Notes under the pieces: model-generated
Databases searched by the model: none
Seen by the model: only the letters and a program-made list of their open reading frames with translations
Told to the model about the DNA's origin: nothing
Translations under genes and position numbers: made by a program
DNA from: Rebecca billardiae RCC1528
Taxonomy: Eukaryota; Haptophyta
NCBI GenBank assembly: GCA_965240325.2
Contig: OZ251223.1
Location: 4,487,644-4,551,643, forward strand
Reading direction: 5' to 3'
Length of the DNA: 64,000 nt
In this document: positions 8,635-20,100 of the stretch, piece by piece
How the letters are laid out: each line of letters begins with the position of its first letter
How positions within the stretch are numbered: the first letter of the stretch is position 1

Positions 8635-10101
8635 ATGCACGGCGGGCCGGATGACATGCCGCCGCGGCGGAGGGCGTTGCTGCTCCTCGCGGCGGCCGTT
8701 TCGATCGTGGCGCTCTCGGGGGCCGTCTTCGGCTGGCCCGCCATGCGCCGCATCGCGCGGCGCGACGGGCTGCTCGTGGACACGTGCGACGCCGCGCACG
8801 ACGCTGACACGGACGAGCCGTGCCCCGCGCAGGAGCTGGCGTTCGGCGTGATCTACACGGTGGGCTCGTGGGCCAACCAGGCTGCCCGGCTGCCCGTCGG
8901 CGCGCTCCTCGACCGCGTCGGCCCGAGGCGCACGGTGCTGCTCGCCGCGCTCACGTTTGCGGCCGGCTCGGTCGTGTTTGGGTTTGACAGCTCGCTCGGC
9001 GGGCTGGCGCTCGGGTACGGGCTGATCGGGATGGGCGGCGCGGGGATCCAGCTCGCGGTGCAGTCGACGTCGGCCCTGTTCCCGCGCAACCGCTCCGCCG
9101 CGATGGCGACCCTCTCGGGCGCCTTCCAGTTCTCGTCGCTCGTGTACTTGCTGTTTGAGGGCGCGCACGGCGCGCTCGGCCTCAGCCGCGCGGCGCTCAT
9201 GACGGGGCACGCGCTGGTGGCGACCGTCGTCGGGGGCGCGGGGCTGTGCCTGTGGCGCGACACGCCGTTCGGCCTGCGCGCGCCGCGCGCGGCCGCCGCG
9301 CCCGCCGCCGCCGCCGCGCCGAGCGCGAGCGCGGCGAGTGCGGCCCTGCTCGAGGCGGGCTCCTTCCGGCAGCAGGCGCTGTCCGCCGAGTACGCGCTGA
9401 TGCTCGCCTTCTTCTGCCTGCACATGCTGCCGGCGCAGTTCACCGTGGGCACGATGGGCACGCAGCTCGAGCTCAAGGGCGACTCGGACGGCGCCGCCAC
9501 GCGCGGGTACGCCACCATCTTCGCCGCGTCCGCGCTGATCACGCCGGGCGTCGGCCACCTGATCGACCGGCTCGGCTTCCCCGCGATGATGGTGGCGGTC
9601 ACGCTCGCGCTCGCGGGGAGCTACGCCATCCTGATCGCGCCGTCGCTCGAGGCGCAGTGGGCGGCGTTCGTGCTCTACGCGTGCGGCCGCGTCTCGCTGT
9701 GGGCCATCTTCTTCTCGTACGTCGGCGTGGCGTTTGGGTTCCGCCACTACGGCAAGCTGGCGGGCGGCGGTCTGTTTGTGGGCGCGTGCATCTCGCTGCT
9801 GCAGTACGCGGCGCTCACCGCGACGTTCGGCGAGAGCGGCGGCGACTTTGCGCCGGTGAACGCGGCGTGGTGCGCGCTCGCCCTGCTCTCGCTCGTGCCG
9901 GCCACGCTGCTCGGCCGGCGGATACATCGCGCCGCCGCGGCCGACCGTGCGAGCTCCGCACGGCAGCGGCCCGGCGCGGACAGCGAGCTCGCAGCCGGGC
10001 GGCAGCCCAGCGGCACGCAGCAGCCTGCCGACCTCGGCGGCGGCAGCGCGGACTGGGATGCAGCGGCGCCCGATCGCGCGAAGGCCGACCCGCGCAGGTA
10101 G
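8635..10101 (+). CDS. MFS transporter, SLC43/LAT3-like
   Basis: A single-exon membrane protein with about twelve hydrophobic segments, the first being LLLLAAAVSIVALSGAVFGW. The MFS A-like loop GALLDRVGPRR lies between TM2 and TM3. A central Ala/Pro-rich loop precedes the second half, where the matching loop is GHLIDRLGF. The GAVFGWP segment and the layout resemble SLC43 family amino-acid or nucleobase facilitators. The C-terminal 60 residues are a disordered tail. An upstream in-frame ATG at 8527 exists, but the codons up to 8634 lack the strong GC third-position bias, so I prefer 8635; 8656 is also possible. Substrate is unknown. Confidence 0.75.
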   Translation: MHGGPDDMPPRRRALLLLAAAVSIVALSGAVFGWPAMRRIARRDGLLVDTCDAAHDADTDEPCPAQELAFGVIYTVGSWANQAARLPVGALLDRVGPRRTVLLAALTFAAGSVVFGFDSSLGGLALGYGLIGMGGAGIQLAVQSTSALFPRNRSAAMATLSGAFQFSSLVYLLFEGAHGALGLSRAALMTGHALVATVVGGAGLCLWRDTPFGLRAPRAAAAPAAAAAPSASAASAALLEAGSFRQQALSAEYALMLAFFCLHMLPAQFTVGTMGTQLELKGDSDGAATRGYATIFAASALITPGVGHLIDRLGFPAMMVAVTLALAGSYAILIAPSLEAQWAAFVLYACGRVSLWAIFFSYVGVAFGFRHYGKLAGGGLFVGACISLLQYAALTATFGESGGDFAPVNAAWCALALLSLVPATLLGRRIHRAAAADRASSARQRPGADSELAAGRQPSGTQQPADLGGGSADWDAAAPDRAKADPRR

Positions 10102-10664
10102 CCGCGCGATCCGCGCGGCTGGCCGCCCGCCAGCCCCCGCCTGCTCCCGGATTCGTCGCTGGCACACTCCGGTGTGAGAGCGCTGGGGCCTGGGCGAATG
10201 ACCGCGGGGTGACCGTGCCGCGGCGTACGACTCACATCTGCGCGACGGTCGGTGCGCCTGAGCCTGACGATGGACCCTGATGCATGATATGATGCGGCGA
10301 CGACAACGGACGGTCCATGAAACTCATGAGCAAGGCCGTCGTTGCCGTCCGACACGATCGCTGGCAGGCGACTCTGACAAAAACTAGTCAATAGGCCCTG
10401 CGGCATCAGTCGTCGCTCGGCACGGAGCCCAACCGCGGCAACCGTTCCGCCCCGGGCATTCGCGAACCAACCTGCTGGTCCGGCAGAGAGATTCGACGAC
10501 GACGTTCAGAAGCCTTGACGACGTTTCACCGCTCGAAGTAACGACGACGGCCGGCTTCGTGCCTATGATAAAAATCACATCACGCACGGTTTCGGATCGC
10601 TCCCCGCTTTTCTTGCTGATCGGTCGGGGGAACCAAGGAGTGCGGTGCAGCCGCAGGGCGGCCC
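10102..10664. other. Intergenic region
   Basis: 3' flank of the transporter and 5' flank of the kinase gene. Base composition is closer to 60% GC. Nothing else recognised. Confidence 0.45.
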
Positions 10665-13033
10665 ATGGCGAGCGAGCGCCAGGGCGTGATGGGCGTGCGC
10701 GACACGGACCCCGCGAGAGCGTCACTTCCGCCCATCAAGGCGCCGGCGGTGACGCCGCCGGGCTCAGTGCCGGGCTCCGCCCAGTTGCGTGCGACCGAGA
10801 GCGCGTTGAGCGTCGAGCCGCTCTCCCTCCGCAGCAGCATGGGTGCGGCCGAGCCGGGCGCCAAGCCGCCCGCGCGCTTCGAGCGCGGCTTCACGGTCGT
10901 GCGCACCACCGACGAGCCGGCCGAGCACGGCTCGGCCGACGGCAAGGCGCTGTCGGAGATGGACCGCAAGCGCGCGGCGCTGATGCTCAAGCGCAGCAAG
11001 GTGATCTCCGAGCTGGCCAACGTGGACCTGGCGGAGGTCGCCAAGCTGCTGCGCGCGATCGACTTCGACTCGGGCACGGTGGTGGTGCGCGAGGGCGACT
11101 GGGGCAACTGCTGCTACATCGTCGACGTGGGCGAGCTCGACGTCTTCCTCGGCGCGGGCGCGGGCGCCACCAAGAACCCGACCGGCAAGATCTCGCCGGG
11201 CGAGCTGTTTGGCGAGCTGGGCGCGCTGTACGAGTGCAGGCGCACGGCGACCGTGGTGGCGCGCACCAAGGTGCGCGCGTGGAAGCTGCGCCACGCCGAC
11301 CTCACGCGCGTGATCCGCGCGGACGCCGTGCTCAACCGGCGCGCCATCTTCGAGATGCTGCGCGAGGCGCCCTCCTTCCAGTCGCTCGACGAGAAGGCCG
11401 TCTCGAAGATTGCGGACGCGTGCGAGCACGCAAACTTCCCGTCGGGCGCCAACATCGTCGCCGAGGGGCAGGAGGGCGACGCGATGTACATCGTGAAGGC
11501 GGGGACCGTGCTCGTGACGCAGGACAAGGGCAAGGAGCAGAAGCCCGGCGTCGTCTCGGGCGCGCCCGTCTCGCGCGCGTCCAAGCGCTCGGTGCTGTGC
11601 CGCGTGATCGGCGCGGGCGGCTACTTTGGCGAGCGCGCGCTCATCACCAACGAGCCGCGCACCGCCACCGTGCAGGCGGCGAGCGACGTGGAGTGCCTGG
11701 TGATCAAGCGCGACCGCTTCCAGCAGATGCTCGGCCCGTACCACCGCTTCTTCAAGGAGCAGATGCACGCGATCGTCGAGGCGGACGCGGCCGCGGAGGC
11801 GGCGGAGGCGGGCGGCGGCCGCGGATCGGGCGGCGAGGCGGGGCTGTCGCGCGCGGCCGCGCTCGCCGCGCTCGCGCCGCCGTACAAGGAGCTCAAGGTG
11901 CTCAAGCCGCTCGGCGTGGGCACCTTCGCCGCGGTGGCGCTGGTCGAGCACGCGCGCACGCAGCGGCTCTACGCGCTCAAGATGGTCTCGCGCGTCGCCG
12001 TCAAGAAGGGCGTGGACGAGCAGCGGCTGCTCAACGAGCGCGAGGCGATGCTGGCCGCGCAGCCGCACCCGTGCGTGCTCGGGCTGCACGGCACCTACCA
12101 GGACCCGCACACGTACTACCTGCTGCTCGAGCCGTGCATCGGCGGCGAGCTGTACTCGCTCATCCGCGAGGCGGGCGCGCTGCAGCCGCCGCACGCGCGC
12201 TTCTACGCCGCCGCCGCCGCGCTCGCGCTGCAGCGCGTGCACCAGTGCTCGCACGTGTTCCGCGACCTCAAGCCGGAGAACCTGATGCTGGACGCGCAGG
12301 GCTACCCGCGCCTGTGCGACTTTGGGCTGGCGAAGCGGCTGGACGGCGAGGCGCGCGCGTACTCGTCGGTGGGCACGCTCGAGTACATGGCGCCCGAGGT
12401 GAGCGCGCCCCGCCCCGCGCGCCGCGCCGCGCCGTGCCGCCGCTGACGCGCCCCGCCCCCGCCCCCCTCTCCTGTGTGTGTCTCCTGCGTGTGCGCTCGT
12501 TGGTGTGTGCGCTCGTTGGTGCGCAGGTGCTGCGCCGCACGGGGCACACGACGGCCGCAGACTGGTGGTCGTTCGGCGTGCTCATCTTCGAGATGCTCGT
12601 CGGGCGCACGCCCTTCGTCGCCAAGCCGGCGCAGCGCACCGAGAGCGAGGCGGACGCGATGGCGCTGATGACCGACATCCTCGCGGGCAACGTGCGCTGG
12701 CCCGAGCGCCACGAGCCGCAGCTCGACGGCAGCGCGCGCGACCTGGTGAGCCGGCTGCTGCGGCCAGACGTGACGGAGCGGCTCGGCCACGGCGGCGCGG
12801 GCGTGGCCGACATCATCGAGCACCCGTGGTTCGCGGGCTTCGACTTCCGCTCCATCCCGATGCGCACGAGCGTGCCGCCGTACCGGCCCGAGCTCTCCGG
12901 GCCGACCGACACGTCGTGGTTCAGCGTGGACGTCGCCGACTTTGCGCGCAAGATCAAGACAGACAAAGGCTCGCCGGAAGGGCGCGCGCGCCGCTCGTCG
13001 ACGCTCAACTCGTCGCAGATCCGCCCGTGGTGA
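10665..13033 (+). CDS. Cyclic-nucleotide-dependent AGC protein kinase (PKG-like)
   Basis: Two exons, 10665-12398 and 12527-13033 (128-nt intron with GTGAGC donor, phase 0); 746 residues. Two tandem CNB domains come first. Each keeps a phosphate-binding cassette: PGELFGELGALYECRRTATV, and GYFGERALITNEPRTATV. An Ala/Gly linker follows, then an AGC kinase domain: glycine loop GVGTFAAV, Lys in YALK, catalytic FRDLKPEN, DFG, activation segment GTLEYMAPE, and ADWWSFGVLIFEML. The intron falls exactly after APE. An AGC-type tail with HPWF and a basic Ser-rich end follows. Regulatory and catalytic parts in one chain is the PKG architecture rather than PKA. cGMP versus cAMP preference cannot be decided by eye. 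Confidence 0.9.
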
Positions 13034-13706
13034 CCGGCCGGCCGCGTGCCGCCGTCCTGGTGCTCGCCCACCGGCGCCGCAGCCCGCAGCATCACAGCAT
13101 CCTTGTCGAGGCGCACCACTTTGATGACCGTGGTCCGTGCACGACGTGGTCACATATGGCTTATTGGCGGCGGTGACCGGATCACGCCGCGCCTGCGCGC
13201 CGCCTGATTACGACTGCTGACGCCGCCTTAAGTTTGTCCCGTGTCGCATGCAATGTTGTTGAGCGCAGTGTATATATATATATAGTTATTGTTCGTCGAC
13301 TACTCGTCTGCTATATCGATTATTATAATTCCGGGCGGATGCAGCGCGCAAAATGCATATACACATATGCTGGGCATGCGCTGCCTGCGTGGCCAGGCCA
13401 AGATGCTCATCGCCCGCGCGCGCATGGCGCACGTGCGCCCGGGGGCACGCGCCCGCGGGGGCGCTGCATACGACGACTACTTCGAGACGACGGCTGACGA
13501 CGCGTGGCACCGCGACCACCGCGGTGGCGCGTGCGCGTCGACGCCAGACGGTGCGTCGAGCTTCCGCTCGGCGATGGAGTGATGGGCGACTATGAGGGGG
13601 GGGGGACGACGGCGAGGAGCGCTGATCCTGGTGTTTGTCTCTGCTGCTCGATCTGCTGCTACAGCTTGCTGACTCTGACGCCTGCCCGTTGCATACCACG
13701 TCGTTA
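13034..13706. other. Intergenic region upstream of the tandem array
   Basis: Contains a short TA tract at about 13269-13283 and A/T-rich sequence to about 13375. No gene recognised. It forms the left flank of the 2127-bp repeat array. Confidence 0.45.
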
Positions 13707-14450
13707 ATGGCGGGCCGTAGGTCCGCCCCTTGTAGTGCCCGGGAAAAAGATAAGAAAAAGAAAAAGAAAAAAGAAAATCGCCTCGCAGAGAAAAGAAAAT
13801 CGCCTCGCTCACTGCCAGGTCGCTTCGCTCACTACCGGGCGCCCTCGCAGCTCCCACTGGGGACGCTCGGCCGAAAACCATCTGCGGCCTGGCGCGGAGC
13901 GCGTGGGCGGCGCGCGCCAAATCCAACGCTAGCGCGGACATCGTGAGGGGATTCCCGAACGGTGTTTTCGCCCGATTCGCGATTGCTGCCCTCGTCGTCT
14001 CGCGTGCAGGTCGAACGGGGGCTAAATCGACGCGTTGGAGCGGTACGCTCGGCGCGTCGACACGATCGTGCGACCTGGGGCGATCCTCGCCCGACGTGCA
14101 CGTCGAGCGCTCGCACGGGCCATAGCATCATGCGCTGCGCAAGACAACCACCTCGCACGATCCACCGTCGCGCGTCGGGCTCGGTGCGGAAACGCATTCA
14201 TCACGAGGCGTCTCGCGGGCGGGAAGCGCCATCGCACGCGACGCAAGCTTTGGCGCGGCCTTCTGAACACCATAACCGGAATGCACACACCGGACTGTCG
14301 TCGCGTGACCCGGTTGGCAAGGTCGGGCGCATGCAAATCCGTTTGCTACGGTCGGTGGTGTTCCAGAGCGAGCGATCATCTTTCATCTTTCACGCTCGCG
14401 AGCTCGCGGCCAAGGATCGCTTGGCGCTCGAGGACCCACGTCCGGCCTGC

Positions 14451-15458
14451 ATGGCGTCGACGGTGGCCAATGCGACGGAGGGGCAGCGCGAAGCGGCGTA
14501 CGACGCGCACCGCACGCACCTGCCGGGTCTGCCGCCGTGGCAGGAACCGCGTCTTCGCGAGTCGGCGACTGAGGCGACAGCGCGCTATCACCGATCCCAG
14601 GGGCGCATTCGCGACGAGCTGAAACGTCGCGCGTGCAAGATCGCCGCACCATCCTTGCCCATGGCACGGGCGCTGCGGGACGAGGCCGACGTCGTGAAGC
14701 CAGTGGCACATGCGCTGCGCTTCGTGTGCCTGCTCGAGCAGCGCGTGCCCACCGTCGATCGCGAGTGGCACACGCTCTCGCACTGCGCGCGCGTACACCG
14801 CCAACAGCTCCTGATACCGCCGCACGTGCGAGTGCCGGACCTGTCGCGCGGAGCGGCGAGCGCCGACGAGCGCTTGGACCTGGACGCGCTGTTGCGCAGC
14901 GTGGCGGCCGTGCACGACGCCGACGCGACCTTCGCCGAGCCCATCGTGCCCGGAGCGGACATTGGCATCCTGGCGACACACGATCTCAGCTGGCGACACG
15001 AGGAGATGCTCACGATCTCCTCTGGCGGATTCGTCGGCGGCGAGGCGCTCGACTACGTCATCGCGGTCGAGATGCGGCACATGCAGCGCGTACGCGAGCT
15101 CGCGCGAAGCCACGGGCTGCCCGTCCCGCCCCGCGTGCTGCACGTTCCCTCGTGGGTGTGGACCTTGCTCATGGGCGCGGGCGTGTACGCGTGGGAGAAG
15201 GTGGCCGACATCTTTGCGCTCTTCGACCTGAACGAGTACGACGTGCTCTCCTTCATCATCAACCAGGACGGCAACCACTGGGCGCAGGGGGTCGTCGACT
15301 TGCGGCGCGAGATCATCGAGTACCGCGAGCCCCTGGGCGGAGGCGACATGATCGGCTTCGTTTCGAACGTGCAGCTGCTGCTCGCCGACGCGCAAGAGAC
15401 AGAGAGACAGAAATCGGTAGGATGCACTGAACATCACACTCCGGCCGCCACAACTTGA
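14451..15458 (+). CDS. Truncated Ulp1/C48-like cysteine protease ORF, unit 1
   Basis: From ATG 14451 the frame gives 335 residues; it is open further upstream without a clear start. The N-terminal half has no recognised domain. The C-terminal half shows the Ulp1 (SUMO/ubiquitin-like protease) pattern: GGFVGGEALDYVIAVEM in place of the WL-D-I helix, VLHVPSWVW, then DVLSFIINQDGNHW with the catalytic His followed by a VVDLRRE strand and EYREPLGG. The frame then runs out without the expected Gln...Asp-Cys-Gly segment, and that segment is not visible in the rest of the unit. The protein is therefore probably inactive, or completed by an exon I cannot see. Such domains are common in eukaryotic DNA transposons. 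Confidence 0.55.
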   Translation: MASTVANATEGQREAAYDAHRTHLPGLPPWQEPRLRESATEATARYHRSQGRIRDELKRRACKIAAPSLPMARALRDEADVVKPVAHALRFVCLLEQRVPTVDREWHTLSHCARVHRQQLLIPPHVRVPDLSRGAASADERLDLDALLRSVAAVHDADATFAEPIVPGADIGILATHDLSWRHEEMLTISSGGFVGGEALDYVIAVEMRHMQRVRELARSHGLPVPPRVLHVPSWVWTLLMGAGVYAWEKVADIFALFDLNEYDVLSFIINQDGNHWAQGVVDLRREIIEYREPLGGGDMIGFVSNVQLLLADAQETERQKSVGCTEHHTPAATT

Positions 15459-16577
15459 ACTGTTTTCGTGTTTAGCTCCAAGGACAAACCGTCACCGTCA
15501 GGCGCACACGGGCACGCCGCCGTCGCACGCCAATCAGTTGGCAGTGCGTGCGCGCAGTCGCCAAGGCTCGGCACGATGACGAGTAGCATCACAGTGGGTG
15601 CAGGAATACACGCGCAATCACACTGTCGCTGAGCTCGCACCAGAGTCATCTGTCGCGTTATTATTCGTCAGTGAGTCGGGTAGCTCACAATCATCTCGGT
15701 ATGATGTCGCATTGTTATTCGTAGTCATCCTGCCCGTCAAACCGCTATAAATAAAAGGCGCGAACCCGCTGGGGAAATATTGCGACAGCACTGGCACGGC
15801 CCGCCGACCCCCCCGCCCGCCAGGGCTGAGTTTATGGCGGGCCGTAGGTCCGCCCCTTGTAGTGCCCGGGAAAAAGATAAGAAAAAGAAAAAGAAAAAAG
15901 AAAATCGCCTCGCAGAGAAAAGAAAATCGCCTCGCTCACTGCCAGGTCGCTTCGCTCACTACCGGGCGCCCTCGCAGCTCCCACTGGGGACGCTCGGCCG
16001 AAAACCATCTGCGGCCTGGCGCGGAGCGCGTGGGCGGCGCGCGCCAAATCCAACGCTAGCGCGGACATCGTGAGGGGATTCCCGAACGGTGTTTTCGCCC
16101 GATTCGCGATTGCTGCCCTCGTCGTCTCGCGTGCAGGTCGAACGGGGGCTAAATCGACGCGTTGGAGCGGTACGCTCGGCGCGTCGACACGATCGTGCGA
16201 CCTGGGGCGATCCTCGCCCGACGTGCACGTCGAGCGCTCGCACGGGCCATAGCATCATGCGCTGCGCAAGACAACCACCTCGCACGATCCACCGTCGCGC
16301 GTCGGGCTCGGTGCGGAAACGCATTCATCACGAGGCGTCTCGCGGGCGGGAAGCGCCATCGCACGCGACGCAAGCTTTGGCGCGGCCTTCTGAACACCAT
16401 AACCGGAATGCACACACCGGACTGTCGTCGCGTGACCCGGTTGGCAAGGTCGGGCGCATGCAAATCCGTTTGCTACGGTCGGTGGTGTTCCAGAGCGAGC
16501 GATCATCTTTCATCTTTCACGCTCGCGAGCTCGCGGCCAAGGATCGCTTGGCGCTCGAGGACCCACGTCCGGCCTGC

Positions 16578-17585
16578 ATGGCGTCGACGGTGGCCAATGC
16601 GACGGAGGGGCAGCGCGAAGCGGCGTACGACGCGCACCGCACGCACCTGCCGGGTCTGCCGCCGTGGCAGGAACCGCGTCTTCGCGAGTCGGCGACTGAG
16701 GCGACAGCGCGCTATCACCGATCCCAGGGGCGCATTCGCGACGAGCTGAAACGTCGCGCGTGCAAGATCGCCGCACCATCCTTGCCCATGGCACGGGCGC
16801 TGCGGGACGAGGCCGACGTCGTGAAGCCAGTGGCACATGCGCTGCGCTTCGTGTGCCTGCTCGAGCAGCGCGTGCCCACCGTCGATCGCGAGTGGCACAC
16901 GCTCTCGCACTGCGCGCGCGTACACCGCCAACAGCTCCTGATACCGCCGCACGTGCGAGTGCCGGACCTGTCGCGCGGAGCGGCGAGCGCCGACGAGCGC
17001 TTGGACCTGGACGCGCTGTTGCGCAGCGTGGCGGCCGTGCACGACGCCGACGCGACCTTCGCCGAGCCCATCGTGCCCGGAGCGGACATTGGCATCCTGG
17101 CGACACACGATCTCAGCTGGCGACACGAGGAGATGCTCACGATCTCCTCTGGCGGATTCGTCGGCGGCGAGGCGCTCGACTACGTCATCGCGGTCGAGAT
17201 GCGGCACATGCAGCGCGTACGCGAGCTCGCGCGAAGCCACGGGCTGCCCGTCCCGCCCCGCGTGCTGCACGTTCCCTCGTGGGTGTGGACCTTGCTCATG
17301 GGCGCGGGCGTGTACGCGTGGGAGAAGGTGGCCGACATCTTTGCGCTCTTCGACCTGAACGAGTACGACGTGCTCTCCTTCATCATCAACCAGGACGGCA
17401 ACCACTGGGCGCAGGGGGTCGTCGACTTGCGGCGCGAGATCATCGAGTACCGCGAGCCCCTGGGCGGAGGCGACATGATCGGCTTCGTTTCGAACGTGCA
17501 GCTGCTGCTCGCCGACGCGCAAGAGACAGAGAGACAGAAATCGGTAGGATGCACTGAACATCACACTCCGGCCGCCACAACTTGA
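16578..17585 (+). CDS. Truncated Ulp1/C48-like cysteine protease ORF, unit 2
   Basis: Identical to the frame in unit 1, offset by 2127 bp, with the same His-Trp motif and the same missing catalytic-Cys segment. The lack of any difference implies very recent amplification or homogenisation. Confidence 0.55.
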   Translation: MASTVANATEGQREAAYDAHRTHLPGLPPWQEPRLRESATEATARYHRSQGRIRDELKRRACKIAAPSLPMARALRDEADVVKPVAHALRFVCLLEQRVPTVDREWHTLSHCARVHRQQLLIPPHVRVPDLSRGAASADERLDLDALLRSVAAVHDADATFAEPIVPGADIGILATHDLSWRHEEMLTISSGGFVGGEALDYVIAVEMRHMQRVRELARSHGLPVPPRVLHVPSWVWTLLMGAGVYAWEKVADIFALFDLNEYDVLSFIINQDGNHWAQGVVDLRREIIEYREPLGGGDMIGFVSNVQLLLADAQETERQKSVGCTEHHTPAATT

Positions 17586-18704
17586 ACTGTTTTCGTGTTT
17601 AGCTCCAAGGACAAACCGTCACCGTCAGGCGCACACGGGCACGCCGCCGTCGCACGCCAATCAGTTGGCAGTGCGTGCGCGCAGTCGCCAAGGCTCGGCA
17701 CGATGACGAGTAGCATCACAGTGGGTGCAGGAATACACGCGCAATCACACTGTCGCTGAGCTCGCACCAGAGTCATCTGTCGCGTTATTATTCGTCAGTG
17801 AGTCGGGTAGCTCACAATCATCTCGGTATGATGTCGCATTGTTATTCGTAGTCATCCTGCCCGTCAAACCGCTATAAATAAAAGGCGCGAACCCGCTGGG
17901 GAAATATTGCGACAGCACTGGCACGGCCCGCCGACCCCCCCGCCCGCCAGGGCTGAGTTTATGGCGGGCCGTAGGTCCGCCCCTTGTAGTGCCCGGGAAA
18001 AAGATAAGAAAAAGAAAAAGAAAAAAGAAAATCGCCTCGCAGAGAAAAGAAAATCGCCTCGCTCACTGCCAGGTCGCTTCGCTCACTACCGGGCGCCCTC
18101 GCAGCTCCCACTGGGGACGCTCGGCCGAAAACCATCTGCGGCCTGGCGCGGAGCGCGTGGGCGGCGCGCGCCAAATCCAACGCTAGCGCGGACATCGTGA
18201 GGGGATTCCCGAACGGTGTTTTCGCCCGATTCGCGATTGCTGCCCTCGTCGTCTCGCGTGCAGGTCGAACGGGGGCTAAATCGACGCGTTGGAGCGGTAC
18301 GCTCGGCGCGTCGACACGATCGTGCGACCTGGGGCGATCCTCGCCCGACGTGCACGTCGAGCGCTCGCACGGGCCATAGCATCATGCGCTGCGCAAGACA
18401 ACCACCTCGCACGATCCACCGTCGCGCGTCGGGCTCGGTGCGGAAACGCATTCATCACGAGGCGTCTCGCGGGCGGGAAGCGCCATCGCACGCGACGCAA
18501 GCTTTGGCGCGGCCTTCTGAACACCATAACCGGAATGCACACACCGGACTGTCGTCGCGTGACCCGGTTGGCAAGGTCGGGCGCATGCAAATCCGTTTGC
18601 TACGGTCGGTGGTGTTCCAGAGCGAGCGATCATCTTTCATCTTTCACGCTCGCGAGCTCGCGGCCAAGGATCGCTTGGCGCTCGAGGACCCACGTCCGGC
18701 CTGC

Positions 18705-19712
18705 ATGGCGTCGACGGTGGCCAATGCGACGGAGGGGCAGCGCGAAGCGGCGTACGACGCGCACCGCACGCACCTGCCGGGTCTGCCGCCGTGGCAGGAA
18801 CCGCGTCTTCGCGAGTCGGCGACTGAGGCGACAGCGCGCTATCACCGATCCCAGGGGCGCATTCGCGACGAGCTGAAACGTCGCGCGTGCAAGATCGCCG
18901 CACCATCCTTGCCCATGGCACGGGCGCTGCGGGACGAGGCCGACGTCGTGAAGCCAGTGGCACATGCGCTGCGCTTCGTGTGCCTGCTCGAGCAGCGCGT
19001 GCCCACCGTCGATCGCGAGTGGCACACGCTCTCGCACTGCGCGCGCGTACACCGCCAACAGCTCCTGATACCGCCGCACGTGCGAGTGCCGGACCTGTCG
19101 CGCGGAGCGGCGAGCGCCGACGAGCGCTTGGACCTGGACGCGCTGTTGCGCAGCGTGGCGGCCGTGCACGACGCCGACGCGACCTTCGCCGAGCCCATCG
19201 TGCCCGGAGCGGACATTGGCATCCTGGCGACACACGATCTCAGCTGGCGACACGAGGAGATGCTCACGATCTCCTCTGGCGGATTCGTCGGCGGCGAGGC
19301 GCTCGACTACGTCATCGCGGTCGAGATGCGGCACATGCAGCGCGTACGCGAGCTCGCGCGAAGCCACGGGCTGCCCGTCCCGCCCCGCGTGCTGCACGTT
19401 CCCTCGTGGGTGTGGACCTTGCTCATGGGCGCGGGCGTGTACGCGTGGGAGAAGGTGGCCGACATCTTTGCGCTCTTCGACCTGAACGAGTACGACGTGC
19501 TCTCCTTCATCATCAACCAGGACGGCAACCACTGGGCGCAGGGGGTCGTCGACTTGCGGCGCGAGATCATCGAGTACCGCGAGCCCCTGGGCGGAGGCGA
19601 CATGATCGGCTTCGTTTCGAACGTGCAGCTGCTGCTCGCCGACGCGCAAGAGACAGAGAGACAGAAATCGGTAGGATGCACTGAACATCACACTCCGGCC
19701 GCCACAACTTGA
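18705..19712 (+). CDS. Truncated Ulp1/C48-like cysteine protease ORF, unit 3
   Basis: Third identical copy. Downstream of it the unit ends at 20087 in a TA-rich run that directly abuts the left terminal inverted repeat of the next element. Confidence 0.55.
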   Translation: MASTVANATEGQREAAYDAHRTHLPGLPPWQEPRLRESATEATARYHRSQGRIRDELKRRACKIAAPSLPMARALRDEADVVKPVAHALRFVCLLEQRVPTVDREWHTLSHCARVHRQQLLIPPHVRVPDLSRGAASADERLDLDALLRSVAAVHDADATFAEPIVPGADIGILATHDLSWRHEEMLTISSGGFVGGEALDYVIAVEMRHMQRVRELARSHGLPVPPRVLHVPSWVWTLLMGAGVYAWEKVADIFALFDLNEYDVLSFIINQDGNHWAQGVVDLRREIIEYREPLGGGDMIGFVSNVQLLLADAQETERQKSVGCTEHHTPAATT

Positions 19713-20100
19713 ACTGTTTTCGTGTTTAGCTCCAAGGACAAACCGTCACCGTCAGGCGCACACGGGCACGCCGCCGTCGCACGCCAATCAGTTGGCAGTG
19801 CGTGCGCGCAGTCGCCAAGGCTCGGCACGATGACGAGTAGCATCACAGTGGGTGCAGGAATACACGCGCAATCACACTGTCGCTGAGCTCGCACCAGAGT
19901 CATCTGTCGCGTTATTATTCGTCAGTGAGTCGGGTAGCTCACAATCATCTCGGTATGATGTCGCATTGTTATTCGTAGTCATCCTGCCCGTCAAACCGCT
20001 ATAAATAAAAGGCGCGAACCCGCTGGGGAAATATTGCGACAGCACTGGCACGGCCCGCCGACCCCCCCGCCCGCCAGGGCTGAGTTTATATATATGTGTA

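Larger units (their letters stand above)
13707..20087 (+). repeat. Three identical tandem copies of a 2127-bp unit
   Basis: Units are 13707-15833, 15834-17960 and 17961-20087; no difference between copies was seen. Each starts ATGGCGGGCCGTAGG, has an A/G-rich tract about 40 nt in, carries a C48-like ORF, and ends with GGCACGGCCCGCCGACC then GGGCTGAGTTT. The start (GGCGGGCCGT) and the near-end (ACGGCCCGCC) are inverted complements, resembling short terminal inverted repeats. A TATA-like box (TATAAATAAAAGG) lies about 85 bp before each unit junction. A decayed relative lies inverted at 27.5-29.1 kb, so the unit is probably a mobile element amplified in tandem. Collapse or duplication by assembly cannot be excluded. 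Confidence 0.9.

Noticed and set aside
15416-15833. A second exon completing the C48 protease in the tandem unit
   Set aside because: A possible donor (GTAGGA) exists, but no frame downstream shows the Gln...Asp-Cys-Gly segment.
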